This document shows, piece after piece, positions 17,886-26,181 of a stretch of DNA of 64,000 nucleotides. Origin of the DNA: Methylophilus sp. (lineage in GTDB: Bacteria; Pseudomonadota; Gammaproteobacteria; Burkholderiales; Methylophilaceae). The notes beneath the pieces were generated by a model. It saw only the letters and a list, made by a program, of their open reading frames with translations. It did not search any database and was not told where the DNA came from. Each line of letters opens with the position of its first letter. Position 1 is the stretch's first letter. A program made the translations under genes and the position numbers. The stretch spans positions 1 through 64,000 of the forward strand of contig NZ_SSGF01000010.1 of the NCBI RefSeq assembly GCF_008015755.1, given 5' to 3'.

Positions 17886-18326
17886 CTAATTATGTCCATT
17901 TTTTGTTAACTTGAGCATTCTGGTACAAGATGAATTACTTGTGAGTACCAGCTCATGCACCACAATCATCTGCAAAAATTCCAGTGGCGCTGCTTTAAAA
18001 AATGCCGAAATACGGATTTCTTTTTTGGCCTTGAGTTTGCCGCCTTGCACGCGTGAAATGGCGGTGTTCAGGCCCAAGGTCTGCTTTTCAATGGTCAGTT
18101 TGTTGTCAAAATACACCTTATCGAGCAAGGGGGCGTTTTTTAAATAGCGCTGCTTGAGCGCCGTGCAAAAATCATACAAAGCCTTATCACTTTGTATCAC
18201 GTGCATCTGCGGATAACGTTGCTGAATATAAGCCCCCAGCTGCCCTTGCGCATGCAAGTGCGTTATTTGCGCGCGCACATGGGCAGGATAACCAGGAAGG
18301 TATTGTTGAATCAGTGTTGCAGACAT
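17886..18326 (-). pseudogene. N-terminal fragment of a split YgjP-type metallopeptidase gene
   Basis: The frame encodes a YgjP-type protein from MSATLIQQYLPGYPA through SRVQGGKLKAKKEIRIS to MIVVHEL, about 128 residues, then changes abruptly to an unrelated tail of about 18 residues read from the inserted element and stops at 17886. The second zinc-motif histidine and the C-terminal third are missing and are found about 1 kb downstream at 16778-16921. The truncated protein cannot bind zinc normally and is presumed inactive. Confidence 0.75.
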
Positions 18327-18488
18327 GCCACCATTTTAAAGAGCGGCTCTCATTCAAACAAGCTGCGCTTACATAGCTTATTTAACGTGCATAGCATATT
18401 CAACTGGCACATCTCATTTAACAGCTAATTTAAAAGATCGCCTGCGGCGTTAAGCGTAGCGTTAAATTTGTCGCCACTGGCCCCGGCA

Positions 18489-20309
18489 TTACTTTTCCCG
18501 GGTGTAGATCAGGCAACTATAAGCGCCAATGGTCACCGCCGCTGAGAACGTATAGCCGTCACGCGCTTCGGCATTGGCGGTGATATCGCCGGACACGGTG
18601 GCATCCAGTTGGTCGTTATACAGCGTTGCATCGCTATTAAAACGTAAGGTCCACGTCCCTGCCTGCGGCAAGCCAATCACATAATTGTCCTTGCGGCCCT
18701 CAGCAAAGTTAAACACCACAATCACGTCGTCGCCAGCGCCACCCTCTTGCCAGCGGTGCATCGCAATCAGTTTGTCAGTATCGTTGACGTGATACACCGC
18801 CGTGTGTTGCCCACTGAGGCCAGCCGAGTGGCCCCCTTGGTTTAAGCGCAGGCCGATCAAATCGCGGTAAAGCGTGGTGATATCGGCATAGCCTTCAGCG
18901 CGCTGCCAGTCAATCGGTCTATCGTCACGAAACCATTGGTCACGCAAGAATTCCTGGCCCTGAAACAGCATGGGGATACCAGGCGCCGTCATCACCAGCG
19001 CAGCGCCCAGGCAAGAGCGCTTGATGGCATAACGGCCCGGTTGTTCACTGGGGTCAATTTCTGACACCAGTCGTTGTTTGCCGTTGGCCACTTCGTCGTG
19101 CGACTCGGTATAGACCACACGCTGAAAGGCATCGTCGTTATAGCGCTGGAGCAAGGCATCACGCACCGCAGGCATGGCGCGATTGGTATCGTCGACCTCA
19201 ATCAGGGCAGCTCTCACCGGGTGCACAAACGCCGCATCCCACTGGCTGCTAAAGTGCGCGCCGCCATCTTCATGTTTCAAGGTCAGTGCAGCGCTATTTT
19301 GTAAATCTTCGGCAATGGTGATTTTGCCTGGGTAGCGCCGCTGCACTTCGCTATTAATCCACTGCAGCAAACTCCAGCCCTCAACAATCATGTCTTGGGC
19401 GCTGGCCTCCACGCTGCGGATATACAAAGTCATGTCATAGCGCAAGCCATCAGCGTGGTAATCCTCTAACCACATCATGGCATTATCAAAAATATATTGG
19501 CGCACCTCACCGCGGCCATAGTCGGGCCGCGTATCGCCCCACGGCGTTGTCGAGCGCCAGTCGTTATAAAAATAAATGCCGCCTTTACCGTTCTCCTGCC
19601 AGCCATCAAACTGCCACAAGCTGATGTCAGACGGCCCAAAATGGTTGTACACCACATCCACAATCACGGCGATGCCCAAGTCATGCGCAGCAGCAATAAA
19701 GCGCTTAAACGCCTCAGGCCCGCCATAAGCGCCCTCAACCGCAAAAGGATGCGCCGGGTTATAGCCCCACGAATAATCCCCGGCAAACTCGGCAACCGGC
19801 ATCACCTCCACCGCGTTGATGCCTAGCGTTTTCAAGTACGGCAAGCGTTCAATCGCCGTATCAAAAGTGCCCAGCGCCTCTGCGTGCGCGTTAAACGTGC
19901 CAATGTGCAATTCGTAAATCACCAGCTGGTGCCAGGGCGGCATCTTGAAGTCTGGTGCAGGCTGCGAAAACAAATCGGGCGCACATACCACCGCATTGCC
20001 TGCCGAATGGGTCACCATTCTGGCATAAGGGTCTATGCGCTGCAGTTGCTGCTCACCATTGATCAAATGATATTGATATTCATCGCCGGGCTTGGCATGC
20101 GCGAGGTCTGCATACCAGTAACCGTTGCCTTCGTTCACACACAGATCAACGCCCGCCTGCCAATCATTAAAGCTGCCGATCAACGAGACCTGCTCAGCAT
20201 GCGGCGCCCACACCCGGAAAGCCACGCCCTTGTCATGCGCAATCGCGCCCATGCCTGGCCGAGCGCCAATCTCAGCGGCTGTTTGTGATACGCGATTGGT
20301 AGAATCCAT
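18489..20309 (-). CDS. GH13 1,4-alpha-glucan branching enzyme-like protein
   Basis: Predicted glucan-active enzyme, 606 aa. An N-terminal CBM48-type domain (VAFRVWAPHAEQVSLIGSFN) is followed by a GH13 barrel with VVYNHFG, the nucleophile segment DGLRYDMT, the acid/base segment IAEDLQN and the third carboxylate in YTESHDEV, then a beta-rich C-terminal domain. EVMPVAEFAGDYSWGYNP is typical of branching enzymes, although trehalohydrolase-like enzymes share this layout. The ATG at 20309 has AGAGGA upstream and the frame beyond lacks one. No glycogen operon is adjacent. The acidic nucleophile and third carboxylate are both present, so it should be catalytic. Confidence 0.8.
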   Translation of the reverse strand: MDSTNRVSQTAAEIGARPGMGAIAHDKGVAFRVWAPHAEQVSLIGSFNDWQAGVDLCVNEGNGYWYADLAHAKPGDEYQYHLINGEQQLQRIDPYARMVTHSAGNAVVCAPDLFSQPAPDFKMPPWHQLVIYELHIGTFNAHAEALGTFDTAIERLPYLKTLGINAVEVMPVAEFAGDYSWGYNPAHPFAVEGAYGGPEAFKRFIAAAHDLGIAVIVDVVYNHFGPSDISLWQFDGWQENGKGGIYFYNDWRSTTPWGDTRPDYGRGEVRQYIFDNAMMWLEDYHADGLRYDMTLYIRSVEASAQDMIVEGWSLLQWINSEVQRRYPGKITIAEDLQNSAALTLKHEDGGAHFSSQWDAAFVHPVRAALIEVDDTNRAMPAVRDALLQRYNDDAFQRVVYTESHDEVANGKQRLVSEIDPSEQPGRYAIKRSCLGAALVMTAPGIPMLFQGQEFLRDQWFRDDRPIDWQRAEGYADITTLYRDLIGLRLNQGGHSAGLSGQHTAVYHVNDTDKLIAMHRWQEGGAGDDVIVVFNFAEGRKDNYVIGLPQAGTWTLRFNSDATLYNDQLDATVSGDITANAEARDGYTFSAAVTIGAYSCLIYTREK

Positions 20310-20514
20310 GAAATATCCTCTGCAAAAATCAATCAATACGGTCGGCACAGTATGGGCGAGTGGCCGGATGATGGAGAGATTATATAAAAATGCATCGGCG
20401 GCCTCATAGACGATGCATTCTGACAATGTTGTCAGTATCGTCTGTCATCGGCAGCCGCCTTCAGGCCACACACCTCATGTTAAACTTAGCCTCAGTATCC
20501 AACAGGCAATCCTC

Positions 20515-21378
20515 ATGATTCAATACAATCCCAAAGACTGGCTCACCTTTATCTTTCGTTTTCACGAGTCCGACACCTTCCGCCAGCTGATGCCCATGAT
20601 GGTGCTCATCGGCGCCTATGCCGGCGGTATTGCCTATCTTGAAATTGAATATTGGAAACTGGCCGACAGCAGCCATGTGAAGAACCTGTCTTTAATCCAC
20701 ACCACGGTTGGTTTTGTGCTGTCGTTATTGCTGGCCTATCGCACCAACACCGCTTACGACCGCTGGTGGGAGGGCCGCAAAGCCTGGGGCGCGCTGGTGA
20801 ACAACAGCCGCAACCTGTCGATGAAGCTATCGGCTTACTTATCGGACGAAAGCGATCGAGACTTTTTTAAAAAAATCATCCCGACTTACGCCTCGGTATT
20901 GTCCCAGCATTTAATGAATGCAGACGTCAGCAACATGCTGTTTGAAGGCCTTGATTTAGACATCGACCACCACGAGCACCATCCTAACCAGATCGCCCAA
21001 CGCATCTTTCACAAAGCCAACGAGCTCTACACCAGCGGCAAAATTACTGGCGACCAATTTTTTATTATTCACGAAGAGCTTAAATCGTTTACCGACGTCT
21101 GCGGAATCTGCGAACGCATTAAAAATACGCCCATCCCCTATTCATACAGTGCGTTTATTAAAAAATTCATCTTCTTTTATGTGATGACCTTGCCGTTTGG
21201 CTTTGTGTTCAGCCTGGGCTATTACGTGATCCCCGTCGTGGTCTTTATTTTTTACGTCTTAGCCAGTCTGGAACTCATCGCCGAAGAAATTGAAGACCCG
21301 TTTGGCACCGATACCAACGATTTGCCGACGCCCAAAATGGCGGCCAATATTAAAAAGCACGTGGAAGAATTACTTTGA
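20515..21378 (+). CDS. Bestrophin-family membrane protein (YneE type)
   Basis: Bacterial bestrophin homologue, 287 aa, a probable pentameric ion channel in the inner membrane. Seen are the HTTVGFVLSLLLAYRTNTAYDRWWEGRKAWG segment (quoted here only to mark the family core around residues 62-92), two further hydrophobic helices near residues 225-265, and a conserved EIEDPFGTDTNDLP calcium-clasp-like stretch near the C terminus. Ion selectivity of bacterial members varies (KpBest conducts Na+). The ATG at 20515 was chosen because the family starts here and the upstream part is not hydrophobic. It is divergent from the GH13 gene. Confidence 0.86.
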   Translation: MIQYNPKDWLTFIFRFHESDTFRQLMPMMVLIGAYAGGIAYLEIEYWKLADSSHVKNLSLIHTTVGFVLSLLLAYRTNTAYDRWWEGRKAWGALVNNSRNLSMKLSAYLSDESDRDFFKKIIPTYASVLSQHLMNADVSNMLFEGLDLDIDHHEHHPNQIAQRIFHKANELYTSGKITGDQFFIIHEELKSFTDVCGICERIKNTPIPYSYSAFIKKFIFFYVMTLPFGFVFSLGYYVIPVVVFIFYVLASLELIAEEIEDPFGTDTNDLPTPKMAANIKKHVEELL

Positions 21379-21403
21379 AAGTACACCTTTAGGAGTCAGC
21401 CTG

Positions 21404-21640
21404 ATGGAATCCTCACTACACACACTCAACAACCTATTTGCCCAACTTGGCTTGCCGAATAGTAATGACGAGATCGAAAGTTTTATTCAAACGCATAGTC
21501 ACTTGGCGGGCACGATTTCACTGGCTGACGCGCCTTATTGGACGCCCGCCCAAGCCGCCTTTTTGCGCGAAGAAATATTAAAAGATGCAGATTGGGCGGA
21601 GGTGATAGACCAGCTCAATGCACGTTTGCATGCTAAATAA
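21404..21640 (+). CDS. DUF2789-family small protein
   Basis: A 78-aa acidic cytoplasmic protein beginning MESSLHTLNNLFAQLGLP, a typical DUF2789 start, with the conserved FLREEILKDADWAEVIDQLN end. Function is not known for the family. AGGAG eight bases before the ATG at 21404 fixes the start. It lies 25 bp after the bestrophin stop on the same strand and may be cotranscribed. Confidence 0.82.
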   Translation: MESSLHTLNNLFAQLGLPNSNDEIESFIQTHSHLAGTISLADAPYWTPAQAAFLREEILKDADWAEVIDQLNARLHAK

Positions 21641-21671
21641 GCGCAGCGCCTGCCTGAGCAGGCTGCTGCGC
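21641..21671. terminator. Strong GC hairpin between convergent genes
   Basis: GCGCAGC-GCCTGC pairs with GCAGGC-TGCTGCGC around a CTGA loop with one bulge. It lies between the DUF2789 gene and the convergent DoxX gene and could act as a bidirectional terminator, though the nearest T-rich run starts ten bases later. Confidence 0.5.
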
Positions 21672-21707
21672 ATGCAGTGCTTATTTTAGGCGCTATCGTT
21701 TAGGCTC

Positions 21708-22160
21708 TTAGCGTTTAGGAGCCAGGCGCTCGAGAAAATAATCCAGCGAGGCCTTACCTGCGCCGCTAATCGCCAGCCAGGTAAACACGGCAAAATAAGT
21801 CGCCTCTTCAAAGCCGAGCAGGGTTTCTAAAGAATCAATATCCGCCAGCTTGGCCGAAATAATGGCGACCACCATCACCACGGCCAGGCCGCCGCCACAG
21901 ATTCTGGTCATCAAGCCCAGCATCAAACCCAGCCCGCCTAAAAACTCCCAGCCAGACACAAATGGCGTCAGCAATTCCGGGTAAGGGATGCCCCAGCCTC
22001 TAAAATTTTCTATCATGGCAGGCAAGTTCATCAGCTTGCCCCAGCCAGTGAGCATAAACGTGTAGCCAACCACAATGCGCGCGATCAACGGGCCCGCCCA
22101 TGAAAAATGTGCCGCGATGCGTTTTGGCCACCAGATCAATAAGTTTAAAACTGTGTGCAT
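21708..22160 (-). CDS. DoxX-family membrane protein of the bufferin-like operon
   Basis: Inner-membrane DoxX-like protein, 150 aa, four hydrophobic segments, with GYTFMLTGWGKLMNL near the front and the family-typical FLGGLGLMLGLMTR. DoxX proteins are common last genes in DUF692/bufferin and oxazolin operons (HvfD/BufD position); their exact role there is unknown. GGGAG lies 5 bp before the ATG. The gene begins 12 bp after the stop of the fused maturase gene, so the three genes form one minus-strand operon. Confidence 0.85.
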   Translation of the reverse strand: MHTVLNLLIWWPKRIAAHFSWAGPLIARIVVGYTFMLTGWGKLMNLPAMIENFRGWGIPYPELLTPFVSGWEFLGGLGLMLGLMTRICGGGLAVVMVVAIISAKLADIDSLETLLGFEEATYFAVFTWLAISGAGKASLDYFLERLAPKR

Positions 22161-22172
22161 GTGTACTCCCCT

Positions 22173-23816
22173 TTATGTGTCGTGTTGAGATGCCAATAAG
22201 CCATTGCGCATCCATTTTGAAAAATAAACCGTGATATTGTGATGCTCGGATTCATCGACGTCCGCCAACACCTCACCGATAGTCGCGCCGCTAAAAATAC
22301 GCGATAACAATGCAAACTCGTTTGCCTCCAGCGGCATGCGCCACACCACATCCTCATGCCGGAACACCGCCAGGTAAACCGGCGCCTTACTAGGCAGCAC
22401 ATCGGCCTCGCCATCCATCACCGTCTGATAATAGGCATTCACCTGATGGTCAAACTGCAGTAGTCGCAGTGCTTGCCGTGGAGACAGTGTTAAATCAAGA
22501 ATGCTCTCTACGGTCAGCCCTTGCAGATGGGATTCATTTAGCGCTTCGGTTTCTGCCGGGTCGGTCATTTGCGCCACGGTGGTTTCTAACTGACACAAGG
22601 CATGCGCAAAGGCATCGTCAGGCAATGCCTGTTGAATAAACGCAGGGAGCTTGAGCGCAAAGCGGCCAATATTAAAGTGGTCTGGCAACACCTCGGCCAC
22701 AAACGCCCACATCAGGTCAGCAAACGCTTGCTCTGTCAGGTAATGCTTGAGCACCGGATAATCTTCCGCCACCACATCATACAAACGGTAGCGGTATGCA
22801 TTGGCATACACCGACAACTGCTCGTGTGGCGCAAACGCATGTTTGGCGCGTATCCATTGCTCGGGGGCGCTGTCAAACCGGCTGCCCAGCGTCACCGCCT
22901 GCTGCATCTGGGTTTGCGCCGCGAGTAGTGGCATGTCAGGCGTGTCCAACACCACGCTGCCTGCCTGCGCTAGCTGCGGCAGGGTAAACTCGCTAGCGTG
23001 CTGCGCTGCCGTTTTGGCTTTATCCAGCTCGGCAAGCAACACCGGAAAATCGGGGATGCGGTCATCCCACTCAATCATGGTATTGGGCACACGCCCGGCA
23101 CGGTGCACCACATATTTGTAGAGGTTCCACACATCATCTATCACATGGTCATCATGGGTATCGACAATATGGTTGCCTTTATTGCTGTGCCCGGATAAAT
23201 GCACCTGTATCACGCGGTCCAAAGGCAGCGCGTCAAGATAGGTTTGCGCGTCCAGCCGGTGGTTATAACAGGTCACATAGACATTATTCACATCCAGCAG
23301 CAAATGGCAGTCGGCCTCGTTGGCCATGGCGGCCATAAACGTCGCCTCGGCAATAGTGGAGTGCTTAAACTCCAAGTAGGTCGACGGATTTTCCAGAGCG
23401 ATTCTGCGGCCCAGGCGGTCTTGTACTTGCTTAATCCGCTGCACCAGATGCTTCAGTGATTCTTCGGTGTAAGGCAGCGGCAGCAAGTCGTGCGTGTTTT
23501 TGTGCGCCACACCCGTCCAACACAAATGGTCAGAAATCCAGGCCGGATTCACCCAGTCAATCAGCGCTTTCAGTTTTGTAAGATATTCGGAATTTAACGG
23601 GTCCACACTGCCGATCGACATGGAAACCCCGTGCATCACGAGCGGATACAACTCTTTGATGCGCGCCAGATTGCGTTTAGGCTTGCCATCGGTATCCATA
23701 AAGTTCTCAGAAATAATCTCAAACCAGTCAACCTCAGGTTGATGTTCAAAAATAGTTGGGTAGTGCTGGGGTCGCAACCCAAGCCCAAAACCGAGAGATG
23801 GCGTGTCTAAAGACAT
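22173..23816 (-). CDS. Fused MNIO (DUF692) and DUF2063 RiPP maturase, BufB-BufC-like
   Basis: A 547-aa fusion. Residues 1 to about 285 are a DUF692 multinuclear non-heme iron oxidase: [54 protein letters not shown] and [11 protein letters not shown] supply the His/Asp/Glu metal ligands. Residues about 320-547 are a DUF2063 partner protein ([21 protein letters not shown], then the C-terminal domain), which recognises the precursor peptide. These are normally two genes (bufB/bufC, hvfB/hvfC). The pair converts cysteines of a precursor to thiooxazole-type groups. AGAGGA precedes the ATG. The Cys-rich precursor gene lies immediately upstream. Confidence 0.88.
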   Translation of the reverse strand: MSLDTPSLGFGLGLRPQHYPTIFEHQPEVDWFEIISENFMDTDGKPKRNLARIKELYPLVMHGVSMSIGSVDPLNSEYLTKLKALIDWVNPAWISDHLCWTGVAHKNTHDLLPLPYTEESLKHLVQRIKQVQDRLGRRIALENPSTYLEFKHSTIAEATFMAAMANEADCHLLLDVNNVYVTCYNHRLDAQTYLDALPLDRVIQVHLSGHSNKGNHIVDTHDDHVIDDVWNLYKYVVHRAGRVPNTMIEWDDRIPDFPVLLAELDKAKTAAQHASEFTLPQLAQAGSVVLDTPDMPLLAAQTQMQQAVTLGSRFDSAPEQWIRAKHAFAPHEQLSVYANAYRYRLYDVVAEDYPVLKHYLTEQAFADLMWAFVAEVLPDHFNIGRFALKLPAFIQQALPDDAFAHALCQLETTVAQMTDPAETEALNESHLQGLTVESILDLTLSPRQALRLLQFDHQVNAYYQTVMDGEADVLPSKAPVYLAVFRHEDVVWRMPLEANEFALLSRIFSGATIGEVLADVDESEHHNITVYFSKWMRNGLLASQHDT

Positions 23817-23828
23817 TTAAAAATCCTC

Positions 23829-23860
23829 TCAAAAAAGCAGGGCCATGCCTGCTTTTTTGA
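23829..23860 (-). terminator. Hairpin between precursor and maturase genes (attenuator)
   Basis: A perfect 13-bp stem with the 6-base loop GCCATG; the arms end in runs of A and T, so on the minus strand the hairpin is followed directly by a T-run. It lies 24 bp after the precursor stop and 13 bp before the maturase ATG. It should cause partial termination, giving more precursor than maturase mRNA. Confidence 0.7.
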
Positions 23861-23883
23861 TACTGGTTGAAATCGCTTCTAAA

Positions 23884-24153
23884 TTACTTGCTACCGTCAG
23901 TGGCGCAAGAACCATGGCCTTTACATGTATTTTTGCCATCGCCACCATTGCCTTTGCAAGAGTTTTGGCCTTTACACGCATGCTTCTCTTTGCCATCCGC
24001 AGTTTTGCAATTGGCCTTTTCCATCTTGGCGTTATCTTTGCCATTGCAGCTAGACTTACTATCCTCACCGGCAAAAGCTGGTGAAGCGGTCATCACAGAA
24101 GCAGTGAACAGGCCCAAAAGTGCAGCGGCGGCTAATTTGTTAGTAGTTTTCAT
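23884..24153 (-). CDS. Bufferin-like Cys-rich RiPP precursor (BufA2-like)
   Basis: An 89-aa precursor with a Sec signal peptide (KLAAAALLGLFTASVMTASPAFA) and a core rich in Lys, Gly and Cys. Seven cysteines follow the signal, in ACKGQNSCKGNGG and NTCKGHGSCATDG near the end and singly earlier. Repeated CKG-x-NSCKG units are typical of BufA2-type bufferins, whose cysteines are modified by a DUF692 enzyme to bind copper in the periplasm. Two adjacent ATGs occur; 24153 is preferred because AAGGA is 6 bp before it. A stem-loop separates it from the maturase gene. Confidence 0.82.
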   Translation of the reverse strand: MKTTNKLAAAALLGLFTASVMTASPAFAGEDSKSSCNGKDNAKMEKANCKTADGKEKHACKGQNSCKGNGGDGKNTCKGHGSCATDGSK

Positions 24154-24269
24154 CATATGTCCTTAAAGTAACGATCAAAAAGTGAATCAGTAAATGTGTA
24201 CTGCAATGCTTAGTCTGGCGATATAAAAGCGCCTTACAATTATTTTTTAATTATTTTGAAATAGGTTTT

Positions 24270-24287
24270 GCAAACAGGTCGCAAACA
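24270..24287. promoter_or_regulatory. Direct repeat GCAAACA, 11-bp period
   Basis: GCAAACA occurs at 24270-24276 and 24281-24287, one helical turn apart, in the 210-bp divergent region between the bufferin precursor and the M48 lipoprotein gene. It could be an activator site; no regulator is known. Confidence 0.25.
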
Positions 24288-24363
24288 CTGATAGTGACTG
24301 CATAGATTGAATTTCAATCAGATTTAGTTATAGTTGTAAAAAAATGCTGATAAGGCTTAAAAA

Positions 24364-25689
24364 ATGAAAGCAATTTTAATCGGGTGTCTGCTTGGTTTAT
24401 CCCTACTACTGTCGGGCTGCGTCACCAACAATATGACTGGTAGATCGCAACTAATGATTGTGTCTGAAGATGCGGCCATCAATAAAAGTTCGTCGTTGTA
24501 TAGCTCGATGATTGACGCTTACGATAAAGAAAAGAAACTCAGTGGTGACGTGGAGACCAATCAGCGTGTGCAAAAAATCACTAACCGACTGGTAGAACGT
24601 GCCGTGTTGTATAAGCCAGAATCGCAAAAATGGAAGTGGCAAGTCAATGTGGTAGTGTCAGAGGAGATTAATGCGTTTTGCATGGCTGGCGGCAAAATGG
24701 CGGTGTATACCGGCTTGCTAGAAAAAGTGAAACCGACAGACGACGAGCTAGCACAGGTCATGGGCCACGAAATTGCGCACGCACTGGCTAACCATACCGC
24801 AGAAAAAATGTCGGTGGACATTCTGACCAAAATCGCCGTCGCCACCGTCACCGTGGCTGTTGCTGCATCAAGCAACGGCACACAACAACAAAATAACAAC
24901 AATGTGCAAACCGCCAATCAGTTAGCCATTCTGGCTGGCGGTGCTTTTGTCACGCTACCCAACAGCCGTGGCGCAGAAACCGAGGCAGATAAACTGGGTA
25001 TCGAAATTGCAGCGCAAGCGGGCTACAACCCGGCGGCCTCAGTCACACTGTGGGAAAAAATGATGGAAGCCACCGGCAACAAAAGTAAAGGCGACTTTTT
25101 AAGCACACACCCATCACCGCCCAATCGCATCGAAGCATTAAAAGCGCTGCAAGAACCCATGCTAAAAATTTATGAGCAACGGTTGCCGGTGTATGCCGAC
25201 TACACACCCGAGTACACCTATGTGCGCACCGCCAAAAATGACTGGCTGGAAAATTCATCTAACGTGAGGGTGATTGAAGAAGGCAAATCCAGCCTGGCGG
25301 ATCCGCCGACAATAGACGCAGCCAAAGCCATCGCCTTTTACTCCAGCGATTTTGAAGCGTTTAAGGCAGGCACGCTAGAAATGAAATGTGAAACCTGTGG
25401 GCTTAAGTTTTACATGAATCAAAGCGATTTAAAAACGCTGCATAGCAAACAAGACTGGCGCGGCCTGGTGCATAAAGTCGTAAACATCAACTATATGTTT
25501 GACCTCTCCTATTACTATCTGGCCCAAGCCGCATACGGCATGCAGAATCATCTAGCGGGTGATCTATACATGTCAAAAGCTAAAGACTTGGCAAAAACCG
25601 ACAAATACGCCTGTGCCACGGCCAAGATGAATAAATGCGGGGAGATTAAAATCAGCGAAAAGGTTGAGGTACAAACAGTTAATAATTAA
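24364..25689 (+). CDS. M48-family metallopeptidase lipoprotein
   Basis: Periplasmic zinc peptidase, 441 aa, anchored by a lipoprotein signal (lipobox LLSGC, cysteine 19). The peptidase core has VMGHEIAHALANHTAEK (HExxH with glutamate), a preceding NAFCMAGGKMAVYTGLL and a third-ligand region ETEADKLGIEIAAQAGYNP with the conserved glutamate, followed by STHPSPPNRIEAL. It resembles LoiP/YcaL-type outer-membrane quality-control proteases. The C-terminal 150 residues are unlike the usual family and include CETCGLKFY, a CxxC pair. Divergent from the bufferin-like operon. Confidence 0.87.
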   Translation: MKAILIGCLLGLSLLLSGCVTNNMTGRSQLMIVSEDAAINKSSSLYSSMIDAYDKEKKLSGDVETNQRVQKITNRLVERAVLYKPESQKWKWQVNVVVSEEINAFCMAGGKMAVYTGLLEKVKPTDDELAQVMGHEIAHALANHTAEKMSVDILTKIAVATVTVAVAASSNGTQQQNNNNVQTANQLAILAGGAFVTLPNSRGAETEADKLGIEIAAQAGYNPAASVTLWEKMMEATGNKSKGDFLSTHPSPPNRIEALKALQEPMLKIYEQRLPVYADYTPEYTYVRTAKNDWLENSSNVRVIEEGKSSLADPPTIDAAKAIAFYSSDFEAFKAGTLEMKCETCGLKFYMNQSDLKTLHSKQDWRGLVHKVVNINYMFDLSYYYLAQAAYGMQNHLAGDLYMSKAKDLAKTDKYACATAKMNKCGEIKISEKVEVQTVNN

Positions 25690-25722
25690 TGACTGCGCAA
25701 GAAGTCAGTTTCCGTGTTTTTG

Positions 25723-25908
25723 TCACAAAGCGTTATGGGATTGCAGCACCTCAGCAGCAATCTCAGAAATACCTTTATCAGACACCTCACCGCGACTTAT
25801 CTCTGCTGCACGAGTAGTCAAGACTGACCTCAGCTCAGCAAAGCCATCTTCATCGCCATCGCCCGTTACTTGATGTTGATCAGTCATATCCATCGTCAAT
25901 CTGCTCAT
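25723..25908 (-). CDS. Possible small acidic protein, unknown
   Basis: An open frame of 61 codons with a protein-like composition; the end (FAELRSVLTTRAAEISRGEVSDKG) looks helical, like the tail of small antitoxins. It follows the PIN/RHH pair on the same strand after a hairpin (25913-25930). No ribosome site is visible at the ATG at 25908 or at a second in-frame ATG at 25893, so the start is uncertain and the gene may not be expressed. I do not recognise a family. Confidence 0.35.
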   Translation of the reverse strand: MSRLTMDMTDQHQVTGDGDEDGFAELRSVLTTRAAEISRGEVSDKGISEIAAEVLQSHNAL

Positions 25909-25912
25909 GATA

Positions 25913-25930
25913 GGTCTTTTTTAAAAGACC
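25913..25930 (-). terminator. Hairpin after the toxin-antitoxin pair
   Basis: Perfect 8-bp arms GGTCTTTT and AAAAGACC with a 2-base centre, 13 bp after the antitoxin stop and 4 bp before the possible small gene's ATG. No T-run follows, so it is either a weak terminator or a structure masking that start. Confidence 0.4.
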
Positions 25931-25943
25931 CAGCGCCTGTGAT

Positions 25944-26180
25944 TTACTTCCGATCAAATGCTTGAGGCTCTACATCTGGCACGTTAGCGAGTACGGTCTC
26001 AAACTGGGTTTTTGAGGCACGACTGGCGCGTTCTTGAATGTATTTTTCTGTCGTTAAGGCAGACACTTTTTCTGCCACAGCCGAGGCGATAAACTGATTA
26101 ATCGAGATAGAGTCTTCCGCCGCAACTGTTTTAACGACTTGGTGCAGTGAGTCAGGCAATCGAATACTTAATACGCTCAT
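25944..26180 (-). CDS. Ribbon-helix-helix antitoxin
   Basis: A 78-aa CopG/Arc-type antitoxin: MSVLSIRLPDSLHQVVKTVA forms the beta strand and first helix, and SINQFIASAVAEKVSAL the second helix of the RHH DNA-binding domain, with a C-terminal tail that would wrap the PIN toxin. AAAGGA precedes the ATG at 26180; a longer frame is not used. It begins 1 bp after the toxin stop. The toxin gene comes first, reversed from the usual antitoxin-first order. Confidence 0.8.
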   Translation of the reverse strand: MSVLSIRLPDSLHQVVKTVAAEDSISINQFIASAVAEKVSALTTEKYIQERASRASKTQFETVLANVPDVEPQAFDRK

Positions 26181-26181
26181 T

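Larger units (their letters stand above)
16921..17947. mobile_element. Non-autonomous insertion (~1.03 kb) carrying a YgjP-type gene
   Basis: The segment separates the two halves of one YgjP-type gene exactly inside the HEL|AHLKE metal motif. Its ends carry an 11-bp inverted repeat with one mismatch: TACTTACAAGT at 16927-16937 and the complement of TACTCACAAGT at 17937-17947, with a further shared CATC. The motif ATGGACA/TGTCCAT occurs at 16947, 16996, 17019 and 17040 near one end and at 17893 near the other, like transposase-binding subterminal repeats. There is no transposase and no clear target duplication. The cargo is the complete gene at 17366-17857; 16954-17365 is A+T rich with no convincing gene. 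Confidence 0.55.
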
